DNA of 64,000 bases from Rhodococcus rhodochrous (GCF_014854695.1 NZ_CP027557.1:1860001-1924000); one strand, 5' to 3'. Positions 14,564-23,060 are shown, numbered from the stretch's first letter. Notes: generated by a model not told the origin, from the sequence alone. Numbers and translations: made by a program.

Positions 14564-16111
14564 TCAGTCCGCGAGCGGGGTCGCCAGCCGGGTCGGTTCG
14601 GAGCGGCCACGCAGGGTGATCTCCTCGCCCAGCTCCCACCGGGCGCGTTCGTCCTCCGGGGCGAGCTGCACGGTGCGGGCCGACGCCGCGACGTAACCCG
14701 GAACGGTCTTCGCGAGATCGGACAGTCTCGCGGCTTCGTTGACCGGATCGCCGATCACGGTGTACTCGAAGCGTTCCTGAGCGCCGATGTTCCCGGCGAC
14801 CGCGCGACCTGCCGTGACCCCGATACCTGCGCGACACTCCGGCACTTCGTCGGCGAGGCGTCGTGCCATCCTTCTCGCCGCGCCGAGAGCGGAGCCGGCG
14901 GCGTTGTCGAGGGCGACCGGCGCCCCGAAGATCGCGAGCGCCGCGTCGCCCTCGAACTTGTTGACGAATCCTTCGGCCGCGTGGACCTCTTCGACGACGA
15001 CTGCGAAGAATCGGTTGAGCAGCGCCACCACTTCGGTGGGCGGGCGACTCGCGGCCAACGCGGTGGAGCCGACGATGTCGACGAACAACACCGCGACGTC
15101 CCGTTCTTCGCCGCCGAGGACACCGGGATTGGCCAGCGCCGCGGCCGCGACCTCCCGTCCGACATGTCTGCCGAACACGTCGCGCAGCTTCTCGCGTTCG
15201 CGCAATCCTTCGGCCATCCGGTTGAATCCCGTCTGCAACTGCCCCAATTCGGTTCCGTCGTAAACGACGACCGCGGTGTCGAAGTCACCCGACGCGATTC
15301 GCTGCATCCCGGCGCGCACCGATTCGATCGGCGCGATCGTCGACCGGATGGTGAGGAACATCAGCAGCGAGCCGGTGAGCAGACCGAGTCCGCCGATGGC
15401 GAGGATCGTGATCGCCAGTCGCGTGGGCGTGACGGGACGGATGAAGCTGAAGACCGCGATGAACAGCAGGCCGACGACGGGCACCGCGCTACCCAGGGCC
15501 CAGGCGAGCATCACCCGTCCGGTGGTGCCGGCCAGTCGCGGACGGCGAGGCGTTCCGACCTCGAGCGCGCGCGCCGCGATGGGGCGCAACGCGAAATCGG
15601 TGAACATGTACGCGAATCCGCACACCGTGACGCCGGCCAGGGTGATGGTCAGCGCGACCTTCGGGATCGTCTGTGGGTCGATGACCCCGAAACCGACGGT
15701 GAACAGGATCAACCCGATGAACCACAGTGCTCCTTGCTGGAGGGTGGTGCGCCAGGGCATCCGCAACGCGATCCGCTGTTCCTGCGGGGTGGGTGGGCGG
15801 TTCTCCAGCGCCCACCGCAGCCTGCGGAGCGTCGCCCGGGTACCGAGTACCGAACCGACCACGACGGCCGAGACCACGTAGACCGGAGCGAGGATCGCGG
15901 TCACGATGAGGAAATCGGAGCTCAGCACGGACGGGCCCGGGATCACGACGTTGATGAGAGCAGCCACGATCAGGGCACCGACGAGATGCGTACCGATGAG
16001 CGAGAACGTCAACAGGGTCTGGATCCGGATGCGTTGCCGTCGGATCGGTTCGGCAGGCTCTCCCAGGATCGCCGATCCGAGCGGGGCCGTGCGGTGACTG
16101 CGTGCGGGCAT
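14564..16111 (-). CDS. Membrane-bound class III adenylate cyclase with HAMP domain
   Basis: 515 aa. The N-terminal half has about six transmembrane helices (e.g. VGALIVAALINVVIPG, LWFIGLILFTVGFGV). A HAMP linker follows (IRSTIAPIESVRAGMQRIASGDFDT), then a C-terminal cyclase domain. The catalytic residues are present: metal-binding Asp in VLFVDIVGST and GDAALAIFG, the substrate-specifying Lys in NKFEGDA, and the Asp/Asn/Arg set in TVIGDPVNEAARL. This combination predicts cAMP synthesis. The architecture matches the M. tuberculosis Rv1318c-Rv1320c cyclases, which sit at the same relative place; here there is one copy. It is divergent from nucS. Confidence 0.93.
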   Translation of the reverse strand: MPARSHRTAPLGSAILGEPAEPIRRQRIRIQTLLTFSLIGTHLVGALIVAALINVVIPGPSVLSSDFLIVTAILAPVYVVSAVVVGSVLGTRATLRRLRWALENRPPTPQEQRIALRMPWRTTLQQGALWFIGLILFTVGFGVIDPQTIPKVALTITLAGVTVCGFAYMFTDFALRPIAARALEVGTPRRPRLAGTTGRVMLAWALGSAVPVVGLLFIAVFSFIRPVTPTRLAITILAIGGLGLLTGSLLMFLTIRSTIAPIESVRAGMQRIASGDFDTAVVVYDGTELGQLQTGFNRMAEGLREREKLRDVFGRHVGREVAAAALANPGVLGGEERDVAVLFVDIVGSTALAASRPPTEVVALLNRFFAVVVEEVHAAEGFVNKFEGDAALAIFGAPVALDNAAGSALGAARRMARRLADEVPECRAGIGVTAGRAVAGNIGAQERFEYTVIGDPVNEAARLSDLAKTVPGYVAASARTVQLAPEDERARWELGEEITLRGRSEPTRLATPLAD

Positions 16112-16153
16112 GGTCGTTCGAGACTAGTCGAGTCGATCCTCTAGGGTGGCTGT

Positions 16154-16828
16154 GTGCGTCTTGTGATTGCCCGTTGCCGTGTGGACTACATCGGACGCCT
16201 GACGGCTCATCTGCCGACGGCCCGACGTCTCCTCCTCGTCAAATCCGACGGTTCGGTGAGTGTCCACGCCGACGACCGTGCCTACAAGCCTCTGAACTGG
16301 ATGAGCCCACCCTGTTGGCTCGAGGAGGAGTCCGTCGAGGACGCCGAGGCCCTGTGGGTGGTCACCAACAAGGCGGGTGAGCAGCTCCGGATCACTCTCG
16401 AGGAGATCGACCACGATTCGAGCCACGAGCTCGGTGTCGACCCCGGCCTGATCAAGGACGGTGTCGAGGCGCACCTGCAGGAACTTCTCGCCGAGCACGT
16501 CGAGACCCTCGGGACGGGCTTCACCCTCATCCGGCGCGAATACCCCACGGCGATCGGCCCGGTGGACCTGTTGTGCCGCGATGCCGACGGAGCGACCGTC
16601 GCCGTCGAGGTGAAGCGCCGCGGCGAGATCGACGGCGTGGAACAGCTCACCCGTTATCTCGAACTGCTCAACCGGGATCCGCTGCTCGCACCCGTCAGTG
16701 GCGTGTTCGCGGCCCAGCAGATCAAGCCGCAGGCACGGACGCTGGCCACGGACCGCGGCATCCGCTGCCTCGTGCTCGACTACGAGGCGCTGCGGGGTAC
16801 CGAGAGCACCGAGTTCAGATTGTTCTGA
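16154..16828 (+). CDS. nucS: Mismatch-specific endonuclease NucS (EndoMS)
   Basis: 224 aa, almost collinear with M. tuberculosis NucS (Rv1321). The N-terminal DNA-binding/dimer domain contains [17 protein letters not shown] and [17 protein letters not shown]. The C-terminal RecB-like nuclease has [26 protein letters not shown] and [17 protein letters not shown] and K of the active site are present. It ends ...STEFRLF, a tail resembling a sliding-clamp-binding peptide. In actinobacteria lacking MutS/MutL this enzyme carries out mismatch repair by cutting both strands at G-T type mismatches. GTG start 42 bases from the divergent cyclase gene. Confidence 0.97.
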   Translation: MRLVIARCRVDYIGRLTAHLPTARRLLLVKSDGSVSVHADDRAYKPLNWMSPPCWLEEESVEDAEALWVVTNKAGEQLRITLEEIDHDSSHELGVDPGLIKDGVEAHLQELLAEHVETLGTGFTLIRREYPTAIGPVDLLCRDADGATVAVEVKRRGEIDGVEQLTRYLELLNRDPLLAPVSGVFAAQQIKPQARTLATDRGIRCLVLDYEALRGTESTEFRLF

Positions 16829-16830
16829 TC

Positions 16831-17154
16831 GTGCCGCGCCGCAACAGATCCCGCACCGGTCGCAAGCGCGGCGGGGCGGCCGACGAATCCCCGACCTATT
16901 TCGGGGCGACGGTGCGCACCGAGAACGGTCCCGCGGGGGCCGAAGGGGAACGCTTCACCGTGCGCACCGTGCCGGGTTCGCGTGCCACCAAGCCGTACCG
17001 GTGCCCGGGATGCGATCACGAGATCGCGCCGGGAACACCCCATGTCGTCGCCTGGCCGACCGATGCGCTCGGCGGTGCGGAGGACCGGCGGCACTGGCAC
17101 AGCGGATGCTGGGCGGGACGCGGGACCCGCCGCCCCACGCGACGCTGGTCCTAG
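16831..17154 (+). CDS. Conserved small protein with a CxxC zinc-ribbon-like core
   Basis: 107 aa, very basic N-terminus (MPRRNRSRTGRKRGG) followed by a core KPYRCPGCDHEIAPGTPHVVAWP and a His/Cys-containing end (RRHWHSGCWAGRG). Cys-x-x-Cys plus the later His and Cys suggest one metal site. GTG start 2 bases after the nucS stop, so it is probably co-transcribed with nucS. In other actinobacteria this type of protein is often annotated 'ATP/GTP-binding', but I see no P-loop. Role unknown; coupling with nucS makes a DNA- or RNA-related role possible. Confidence 0.75.
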   Translation: MPRRNRSRTGRKRGGAADESPTYFGATVRTENGPAGAEGERFTVRTVPGSRATKPYRCPGCDHEIAPGTPHVVAWPTDALGGAEDRRHWHSGCWAGRGTRRPTRRWS

Positions 17155-17180
17155 CGTCCGGTCGCCGTTCGGCCGTCGGC

Positions 17181-17411
17181 TCAGGGAAGGTCGGCGAACG
17201 CCTTCTTGACGTCGCGGTACCACCCCATCGCTTTGATCGGGTGCCGCCAGCGTCCTTTCATCTGTTCGTGTGCCGGCTGATGGGTCGCGTCGCCACCTCG
17301 AGCGGCATCGCGCAGATGACAATCCTGTGCCTTGATGATCTCGTCGGCGGTCTCTCCGCTGAACTCCAGGTCGCAGGGGCCACCCAGCTGTCGGCAGGTC
17401 ATGGTCTTCAC
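17181..17411 (-). CDS. DUF1059 small protein
   Basis: 76 aa from a GTG preceded by GAGGAG (MKTMTCRQLGGPCDLEFSGETADEI...). The DUF1059 family core has a Cys-rich start (CRQLGGPCD) and the AHEQMKGRW segment. Predicted function is not known. It is divergent from a TetR gene, with a perfect inverted repeat in between, so it may be the target of that regulator. Confidence 0.8.
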   Translation of the reverse strand: MKTMTCRQLGGPCDLEFSGETADEIIKAQDCHLRDAARGGDATHQPAHEQMKGRWRHPIKAMGWYRDVKKAFADLP

Positions 17412-17462
17412 GGCGTCTCCTCTGTCGGTGAGGGTCGGTTGCACCCGAGATACTGCGTCGAA

Positions 17463-17487
17463 CTATCGGCACGGTGTGTGCCGATAG
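17463..17487. promoter_or_regulatory. Perfect 10-bp inverted repeat, candidate TetR operator
   Basis: CTATCGGCAC and GTGCCGATAG around 5 bases (GGTGT), in the gap between the divergent DUF1059 and TetR genes. A partial copy of the half site (GTGTCGATAG) recurs at 17533-17542, overlapping the likely -10 of the TetR gene. Geometry fits a dimeric regulator; the binder is inferred. Confidence 0.6.
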
Positions 17488-17539
17488 CGAGAATCATGCT
17501 CCTGATTGCGGCGATCGTCAACGGCACGGAGCGTGTCGA

Positions 17540-17552
17540 TAGAATTGCGCGT
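17540..17552 (+). promoter_or_regulatory. Leaderless promoter candidate for the TetR gene
   Basis: TAGAAT lies 7 bases before the ATG and no Shine-Dalgarno sequence is visible. Transcription would therefore start at or next to the A of ATG, as in many actinobacterial leaderless genes. Confidence 0.5.
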
Positions 17553-18143
17553 ATGACCGATTCGCCCACTGGCCCGCGACGCCGCGGCGCTGCGCGCACC
17601 CGAGAGCTGCTGCATGCGGCGCTCGAACTCGCGGCCGAGGTCGGTTACGCGGGGCTGAGTATCGAAGCGGTCGCACGACGGGCCGGAGTCGGGAAGCACA
17701 CGATCTACCGGCGCTGGCCGTCCATCGCAGCGCTCCTGCTCGACGCGCTCGGCCTCGTGTGGGTCAACGATCTGGATTACCGCACGGACGGGGACATCAG
17801 GTCGGACCTGCACGAGCAGTTCGTGCGCTCGTGTCACGCCCTGTCCACGCCGCCGATCGGACCCGTCTACCGAGCCGTCATCGCCGAGGCCCAAGCGGAC
17901 CCACAACTCCGGGCCACGTTGTACGAACGGTTCCTGTCCACGGTCGAACAGCGCACCTACGATCGGATCCTGCGAGCCCAGCGCAACGGTGAACTCGTCC
18001 CCGGGGCGGAGCTGGAGTATCCCGCGGAAGTGCTGTGTGGAACCCTCTACTACCGCTGGTTGTTGACACCCCGGCCTGTCGACGAGCAAGCGATCGACGG
18101 CCTGATCGACATGTTCATGGCCGCCTACGGGAACCGGGTATAG
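17553..18143 (+). CDS. TetR-family transcriptional regulator
   Basis: 196 aa. N-terminal helix-turn-helix: RTRELLHAALELAAEVGYAGLSIEAVARRAGVGKHTIYRRWPSIAALL (about residues 14-61). The C-terminal half is the AcrR/TetR_C_11-like ligand domain (LSTVEQRTYDRILRAQRNGELVPGAE). Likely a repressor of itself and of the divergent DUF1059 gene through the inverted repeat between them. Ligand unknown. Convergent with the small gene next to the MerR fusion. Confidence 0.9.
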   Translation: MTDSPTGPRRRGAARTRELLHAALELAAEVGYAGLSIEAVARRAGVGKHTIYRRWPSIAALLLDALGLVWVNDLDYRTDGDIRSDLHEQFVRSCHALSTPPIGPVYRAVIAEAQADPQLRATLYERFLSTVEQRTYDRILRAQRNGELVPGAELEYPAEVLCGTLYYRWLLTPRPVDEQAIDGLIDMFMAAYGNRV

Positions 18144-18184
18144 ACGGCCGCGGCCGATCGGGACCGGCGCGTCCGTTCGGCGCC

Positions 18185-18694
18185 TCAGCCGGCGGTGCCC
18201 GGCGCAGACGCTCGCGGCGCGGTATCGCGGTCGGCGATCGCCTGGCGCACCTCGTGGACGGCCGTGCGGATGGTGTCGCCGTAGGGATCGTCGGGGAGCG
18301 CGGACATGTGGTCCTGCCCGCGGTCGAGATGTTCCGCGGCCGCCCGGAACGACCCGAGGCGGCGGAAGTCGTCGGCCAGGTTCAGGTACAGGCTGGGATA
18401 GAAGCCAGCGACCCGGAGGGTGTCGTGGTGTCGTTGTGCGCGCCCGTCGGTGAGGGCATCGGCAGCGTCGAGGGCGCGGACATTCCAGACCAGGGACTCG
18501 GCGGGATCGTCGTACAGATCGGCGAGGTAGTGCGCGAGCGTGCAGCGATGGAACGCGTCGCCCGCCGCACCGATCCGCTCCCAGAGGGACAGCAGGTCGC
18601 GCCGGGCCGACTCGGTGTCGCCGTCGCGGCCGCGAAGGACCGCTGCGCTGATCGCATCCATCGTGGGATCGGGTCTCGAGGGGGAGGTGGACAT
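18185..18694 (-). CDS. TPR-like small protein downstream of the MerR/clamp fusion
   Basis: 169 aa, start ATG after CAGGAG. The protein is all-helical in appearance with repeated AAxxRG.D..ARRDLL and LAHYLADL..., LYLNLADDFRRLGSF patterns resembling tetratricopeptide repeats. It lies 44 bases downstream of the MerR/clamp gene on the same strand, probably one transcript. No enzymatic motif seen. I have the impression that similar pairs occur in other actinobacteria, but cannot check it here. It may bind a partner protein; function unknown. Confidence 0.75.
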   Translation of the reverse strand: MSTSPSRPDPTMDAISAAVLRGRDGDTESARRDLLSLWERIGAAGDAFHRCTLAHYLADLYDDPAESLVWNVRALDAADALTDGRAQRHHDTLRVAGFYPSLYLNLADDFRRLGSFRAAAEHLDRGQDHMSALPDDPYGDTIRTAVHEVRQAIADRDTAPRASAPGTAG

Positions 18695-18738
18695 GGTGGG
18701 GCTCCTGTCGAGGGATTCGGCAGATCGGGGACGCTGCG

Positions 18739-19794
18739 TCAGGGGGCACTGCGCGGCATGACGAGCGTGGTGAGATCCCCGTCTTCGGCCGACCGGACGG
18801 TGACCGGCAGATCGGTATCGCGCACGTCGAGCATCAGGTCGTCGCCGAGCGCATGACTCCAAGCGGGATACACGGTGACCAGGTCGAACCAGATCGTCAG
18901 CTCCGGTCCGGTGGCCGTACCGTCGAGCGGTGCCTCGTCCCCGTCGGGGAACACCAGGACCGGCCCGTCGGGGGAGGTCCGTAGGCCGACCGTCTCCGGT
19001 GCTCGCTGTTCGAGCACCGTCACCACGCGGCGTTTGCCGAGGGTGACCCGCTGCGTCACCGCGGGGAGAGATTTCAGGAGGAGGTGGTGGTCGGGGAACG
19101 GCTCGGGGAACAGACGGCAATGGAGGACGTCGCCACTGGAGGTGCGGAAGGTGACCGCCCGCTCGTCCGCTTCGACGGTCACCGACGGACTGCGTCGGAG
19201 CCGGGAGGTCGCGACCCGCAGGTCGTCGCCGGAGAGTGTGCCGGCCCAGGACGGGCAGGTCGGATCGGTGGGCACGAGTGTCCGGGTGGCGAGCCGGTAC
19301 CGGTCGGTGGCGGTCAACCTCACGCAGCCGGACTCGGTTTCCATGTGCACGCCGTTCAGCACCGGGATGTCGGGGTCGTGACCGGTGGAGGCCGAGACCT
19401 GATCGACGGCACCGGCGAGGACGGGCCCGGGCACCGTGCAGACCGCGCGACGTGATTCGGCCCGCAGGGACGCGCCGAGTGTCTCGGCGGCCCGTCGGAG
19501 CCTCTCGGCCTCCGTGGTCATCCCGGCGACGTGCTCATCGAGCAACCTCGCTGCCTCGTCCGCGTCGGCGGCGAAGAACTCGCCGATGGTGGGCAGCGGC
19601 ATCCCGATCTCCCGCAACTGCCGCAGCCGGCAGGCGCGGGAGACCTGGGATCGGCTGTAGAACCGGTATCCCGTCGACGGATCGACCTGCGCGGGGCGCA
19701 GCAGGCCGGCGTCGTCGTAGAACCGCAATGCGCTCGCGGTCAGTCCGACGAGTTCGGCGAACACGCCGATCGACATCATCTCCGGGTCGGTCAC
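18739..19794 (-). CDS. MerR-type DNA-binding domain fused to DNA polymerase III beta-clamp domains
   Basis: 351 aa. Residues 7-65 are a MerR winged helix (SIGVFAELVGLTASALRFYDDAGLL, TGYRFYSRSQVSRACRLRQLREIG), followed by a helix of about 45 residues that should dimerise. From about residue 120 the sequence changes to sliding-clamp type: DQVSAST..., PVLNGVHMETESGCVRLTATDRYRLATRTL at 144-173, CRLFPEPFPDHHLLLKSL near 228-245, and the end DLTTLVMPRSAP, all as in domains II and III of DnaN. Clamp domain I is missing, its place taken by the MerR part. A true replication clamp is encoded elsewhere, so this is a specialised paralogue. Function unknown. Confidence 0.85.
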   Translation of the reverse strand: MTDPEMMSIGVFAELVGLTASALRFYDDAGLLRPAQVDPSTGYRFYSRSQVSRACRLRQLREIGMPLPTIGEFFAADADEAARLLDEHVAGMTTEAERLRRAAETLGASLRAESRRAVCTVPGPVLAGAVDQVSASTGHDPDIPVLNGVHMETESGCVRLTATDRYRLATRTLVPTDPTCPSWAGTLSGDDLRVATSRLRRSPSVTVEADERAVTFRTSSGDVLHCRLFPEPFPDHHLLLKSLPAVTQRVTLGKRRVVTVLEQRAPETVGLRTSPDGPVLVFPDGDEAPLDGTATGPELTIWFDLVTVYPAWSHALGDDLMLDVRDTDLPVTVRSAEDGDLTTLVMPRSAP

Positions 19795-19849
19795 CGGCCC
19801 ATCATGGAGCCTCGACCGACTCGAAGGTCAAGCCCGAGGGCGGCGACCG

Positions 19850-21091
19850 TCAGTTGCGGACCTTGCTGGCCACGGCGGGGGAGCGGCCCTGCACCCCGGA
19901 ACCGACCGAGGGTGAGCGATGCGGTGCCGAGGCGTTCGGCGTGCGCGGCGTGGACTGCGAGCCCTGCCCGCCGGTGTTCGGCTGCGCAGCCGAGTTCGAG
20001 CCGGATGCGGAACCGGGGGCATCGCTCGTCGGGATCCGCACCGTCCGGTCGGCCTGCGGCAAGGGCGTGGTCTTGTCGGTCTGCGGCAGCGGCGCGGTCT
20101 TGTCCGCCTTCGCGTCGGCCTCGGTGGGTGCCGGCTCCGTCGGGCTCTCGTCGTCCGCGCCCTTCTCGTCGCCGCCCTGCTTGTCGCGCGCCGTGCCGAG
20201 GACGGTCGTGCGGGGCTCGTCGAGCGAGATCTCCCGGTCGAGCAGTTCGCCTTCGCGGTTGATCGCCGCGAGGAGGGTGGGGACGTCGTCGAGCTGCTCG
20301 CGGACGGCGTCGAGCTGGCCGAGGATGCGTCCGCGCAGCACGCGGAGTTCCTCCGTGAGGTCGCGCGCGTTGGCGACCTTCCGTTCGGACTGTTCGGTGG
20401 CGCGGCTGAGCCGTCGTTCGGCTTCCTGCGTGGCCTCCTCGACACGGCGTTCGGCCTCGGCCTTGCTCGTCCGTTCGAGTTCGTCGAGGGCTCCGAGCAG
20501 CTTCGTGCGACGCTCGGCCATCGTGATCTCGAAGTCCTGCTGCACCTGCTCGCGCTTGGCCTCGGCCTCGGCGTCGAGTCGCTCGGCCTCCGCGCGGGCC
20601 GCGGCCACGATCCGCTCGGCCTCGGCACGGGCCGCGGTCATCGTCCGCTCGTGCTCGGCCGCGAAGGCGATGCGGGTGTCCTCGAGTTCGGCGAGCTTCT
20701 TCTCGTAGTCGCCCCGGAGGCGGATGCCCTCCTGCTCCGCCAGCGAGATCATCTCGGCGGCGTCGGCCTCGGCGCGGGCACGAAGCTCGGAGGCCTCGTC
20801 GGAGGCGAGACGCAGCATCCGCGAGATGCGGTCGCTCATACCCTCGGCGGTGGTGGGCGGCACCGACAGACGGTCGACGTCCTTGCGGAGTTCGTCGATC
20901 TCGTTGCGGGCGTTCTCGAGCTGACGGGCCAGATCGCGGGCCTGCGCGGCGGCGGCGTCGCGGTCGGTGGCGGTCACGCGCAGCTCGGCCTCGAACCGGG
21001 CGAAGTAGTTGGTCACCTCGTCGCGGTCGAATCCCTTCCGCACGATGGAGAACGGCAGGTGGCTGGGTGCGCGATCACGATCGAAGACCAT
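19850..21091 (-). CDS. DivIVA-domain coiled-coil protein
   Basis: 413 aa. The N-terminus has the DivIVA membrane-curvature/growth-pole motif LPFSIVRKGFDRDEVTNYFARFEAEL (residues 12-37). About 250 residues of Ala/Glu/Arg-rich coiled coil follow, then a disordered Pro/Ser/Thr-rich tail. In the tail a short unit DKTxPLPQxD repeats (DKTAPLPQTDKTTPLPQAD, then RTVRIP). Probably a cytoskeletal-like protein at the cell pole or septum; it is larger than Wag31/SepIVA and not obviously either one. Monocistronic, just downstream of the epimerase gene on the same strand. Confidence 0.85.
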   Translation of the reverse strand: MVFDRDRAPSHLPFSIVRKGFDRDEVTNYFARFEAELRVTATDRDAAAAQARDLARQLENARNEIDELRKDVDRLSVPPTTAEGMSDRISRMLRLASDEASELRARAEADAAEMISLAEQEGIRLRGDYEKKLAELEDTRIAFAAEHERTMTAARAEAERIVAAARAEAERLDAEAEAKREQVQQDFEITMAERRTKLLGALDELERTSKAEAERRVEEATQEAERRLSRATEQSERKVANARDLTEELRVLRGRILGQLDAVREQLDDVPTLLAAINREGELLDREISLDEPRTTVLGTARDKQGGDEKGADDESPTEPAPTEADAKADKTAPLPQTDKTTPLPQADRTVRIPTSDAPGSASGSNSAAQPNTGGQGSQSTPRTPNASAPHRSPSVGSGVQGRSPAVASKVRN

Positions 21092-21127
21092 GGAGACAAT
21101 CTACCCGGTCCCTGCGGGTACGACCCG

Positions 21128-21164
21128 GGTGCGCTCCCGCCCCATCCGTCTTCGGGAGCGCACC
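21128..21164 (-). terminator. Terminator after methylmalonyl-CoA epimerase gene
   Basis: 12-bp perfect stem GGTGCGCTCCCG / CGGGAGCGCACC around a 13-base loop, immediately after the epimerase stop on the minus strand and before the DivIVA-like gene. Confidence 0.65.
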
Positions 21165-21174
21165 GGAACGGCCG

Positions 21175-21660
21175 TCAGTGAGCGGGATGTGCTGCGGGTT
21201 CGACGAGCTCGACGAGGACGCCGCCCGCGTCCTTCGGATGCAGGAAGTTGATGCGCGAATCGGCGGTGCCGCGACGGGGTGCGTCGTACAGCAGCCGGAC
21301 GCCGCGCTCGCGCAACGCCGTGGAGACGGCATCGATGTCGGAGACGCGGTAGGCGAGCTGCTGCAGGCCCGGGCCGTTGCGGTCGATGAACTTCGCGATC
21401 GTGGAGTTCTCGTTCAGCGGGGCGAGCAGCTGGATCATGGTGGACCCTTCGGGGGTCCCCGGAACCGCCAGCATCGCCTCGCGCACGCCCTGCTCCTCGT
21501 TGACTTCCTCGTGGGTGGACACGAGGCCGAGGTTCTCGGCGTACCAGGTGAGAGCGGCATCGAGGTCGGGCACCGCGATACCGACGTGATCGATGGCGGT
21601 GACGAGTCCGGAAGCGAGAACGGACGCCGCCGGAGTGGATGTGGGAGAGGTCTCGGTCAT
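21175..21660 (-). CDS. mce: Methylmalonyl-CoA epimerase
   Basis: 161 aa member of the glyoxalase/VOC superfamily. Core begins AIDHVGIAVPDLDAALTWYAENLGL, with metal-binding His in this motif, Gln in STMIQLLAP, His/Glu in the middle (GLQQLAYRV) and the final Glu in VLVELVEP. It interconverts (2R)- and (2S)-methylmalonyl-CoA in propionate/odd-chain fatty acid breakdown, feeding the B12-dependent mutase. Divergent from the thiolase gene, exactly as Rv1322A/fadA4 in M. tuberculosis. Confidence 0.93.
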   Translation of the reverse strand: MTETSPTSTPAASVLASGLVTAIDHVGIAVPDLDAALTWYAENLGLVSTHEEVNEEQGVREAMLAVPGTPEGSTMIQLLAPLNENSTIAKFIDRNGPGLQQLAYRVSDIDAVSTALRERGVRLLYDAPRRGTADSRINFLHPKDAGGVLVELVEPAAHPAH

Positions 21661-21764
21661 GCTCTAGACGGTAGCGGTACCGTTGAGTGCACTCCTATCG
21701 GGATTCAGGTGAATATCCGATTGGAGTTTTCCGATCACATGCCGATCTTTCGGAGGAATGTCCC

Positions 21765-22955
21765 GTGAGCAGTTCTGTCATCGTCGCCGGAGCCCGGACG
21801 CCCATGGGGCGCCTGCAGGGTTCGCTCAAGGATTTCTCCGGATCGGATCTCGGTGGCGTGGCGATCAAGGGCGCACTCGAACGCGCCGGTGTGGCTCCTG
21901 AGCAGGTCGAATACGTCATCATGGGCCAGGTGCTCACCGCCGGCGCCGGCCAGATCCCGGCCCGTCAGGCGGCCGTCGCCGCTGGCATCCCGATGGACGT
22001 CCCGGCACTGACGATCAACAAGGTGTGTCTGTCGGGCATCAACGCGATCGCGATGGCCGACCAGCTGATCCGCGCCGGCGAGTTCGACGTCGTCGTCGCC
22101 GGCGGCCAGGAGTCGATGAGCCAGGCCCCGCATATGCTCGAAAAGTCCCGCGCCGGCTTCAAGTACGGCGACGTGACCCTGCGCGACCACATGGCCTACG
22201 ACGGCCTGCACGACATCTTCACCGACCAGGCGATGGGCAACCTCACCGAGTCGGCCAATTCCGGCGAGCGCTTCGTCTCCCGCGCCGAGCAGGACGCCTT
22301 CGCCGCCGCCTCGCACCAGAGGGCTGCCCGCGCCTGGAAGGACGGCCTGTTCGAGGACGAGGTCGTGCCGGTGTCGATCAAGCAGCGCAAGGGCGACCCG
22401 ATCGTCTTCGCCGCCGACGAGGGCATCCGCCCGGAGACCACCGCCGAGTCGCTCGGCTCGCTGCGTCCGGCCTTCTCGAAGGACGGCACCGTCACCGCCG
22501 GTTCGGCCTCGCAGATCTCCGACGGTGCCGCCGCGGTCGTCGTGATGAGCAAGGCCAAGGCCACCGAGCTCGGCCTGAGCTGGATCGCCGAGATCGGCCG
22601 CCACGGTGTCGTCGCGGGACCGGACTCGACCCTGCAGTCGCAGCCGGCACGGGCGATCGCCAAGGCCTGCGAGCGTGAGGGCCTCGACCCGACCGAGCTC
22701 GACCTCGTCGAGATCAACGAGGCGTTCGCCGCCGTCGGCATCGTCTCTGCCCGCGAGCTGGGCATCGATCCCGCGAAGGTGAACGTCAACGGCGGTGCGA
22801 TCGCGCTCGGCCATCCGCTCGGCATGTCGGGTGCGCGCATCGTGCTGCACCTGGCGCTCGAGCTGAAGCGCCGCGGCGGCGGCGTGGGCGCTGCCGCCCT
22901 GTGCGGTGGGGGCGGCCAGGGCGACGCGCTCATCGTGCGGGTCCCCAAGAACTGA
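21765..22955 (+). CDS. fadA4: Acetyl-CoA C-acetyltransferase (thiolase)
   Basis: 396 aa from GTG ([22 protein letters not shown]), chosen for the GGAGG 8 bases before it. Catalytic Cys about residue 89 in [13 protein letters not shown], His in [20 protein letters not shown], and the second Cys in [13 protein letters not shown] are present. This is the biosynthetic/degradative type II thiolase fold. It condenses or cleaves acetoacetyl-CoA in the cytoplasm. Followed by a strong hairpin terminator. Gene order matches fadA4 (Rv1323). Confidence 0.95.
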   Translation: MSSSVIVAGARTPMGRLQGSLKDFSGSDLGGVAIKGALERAGVAPEQVEYVIMGQVLTAGAGQIPARQAAVAAGIPMDVPALTINKVCLSGINAIAMADQLIRAGEFDVVVAGGQESMSQAPHMLEKSRAGFKYGDVTLRDHMAYDGLHDIFTDQAMGNLTESANSGERFVSRAEQDAFAAASHQRAARAWKDGLFEDEVVPVSIKQRKGDPIVFAADEGIRPETTAESLGSLRPAFSKDGTVTAGSASQISDGAAAVVVMSKAKATELGLSWIAEIGRHGVVAGPDSTLQSQPARAIAKACEREGLDPTELDLVEINEAFAAVGIVSARELGIDPAKVNVNGGAIALGHPLGMSGARIVLHLALELKRRGGGVGAAALCGGGGQGDALIVRVPKN

Positions 22956-22975
22956 CCCTTTTCTCCGCAGCACGC

Positions 22976-23009
22976 TCACGGCCCCGGCGCAAGCATGCCG
23001 GGGCCGTGA
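22976..23009 (+). terminator. Terminator after fadA4
   Basis: 13-bp perfect stem TCACGGCCCCGGC / GCCGGGGCCGTGA with an 8-base loop, 20 bases after the thiolase stop. Confidence 0.8.
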
Positions 23010-23060
23010 TGTCTCTCACTGAACTACGGCTTGTCGTAGGCGTTTCGGCACAATGGCCGC

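Noticed and set aside
14981-16144. 387-codon frame antisense to the adenylate cyclase
   Set aside because: Composition is dominated by Asp/Arg/Gln/Gly from reversed codons; the opposite frame encodes a clear cyclase.
21735-22979. 414-codon frame antisense to fadA4
   Set aside because: The plus strand encodes a complete thiolase with catalytic residues; the antisense frame has none.
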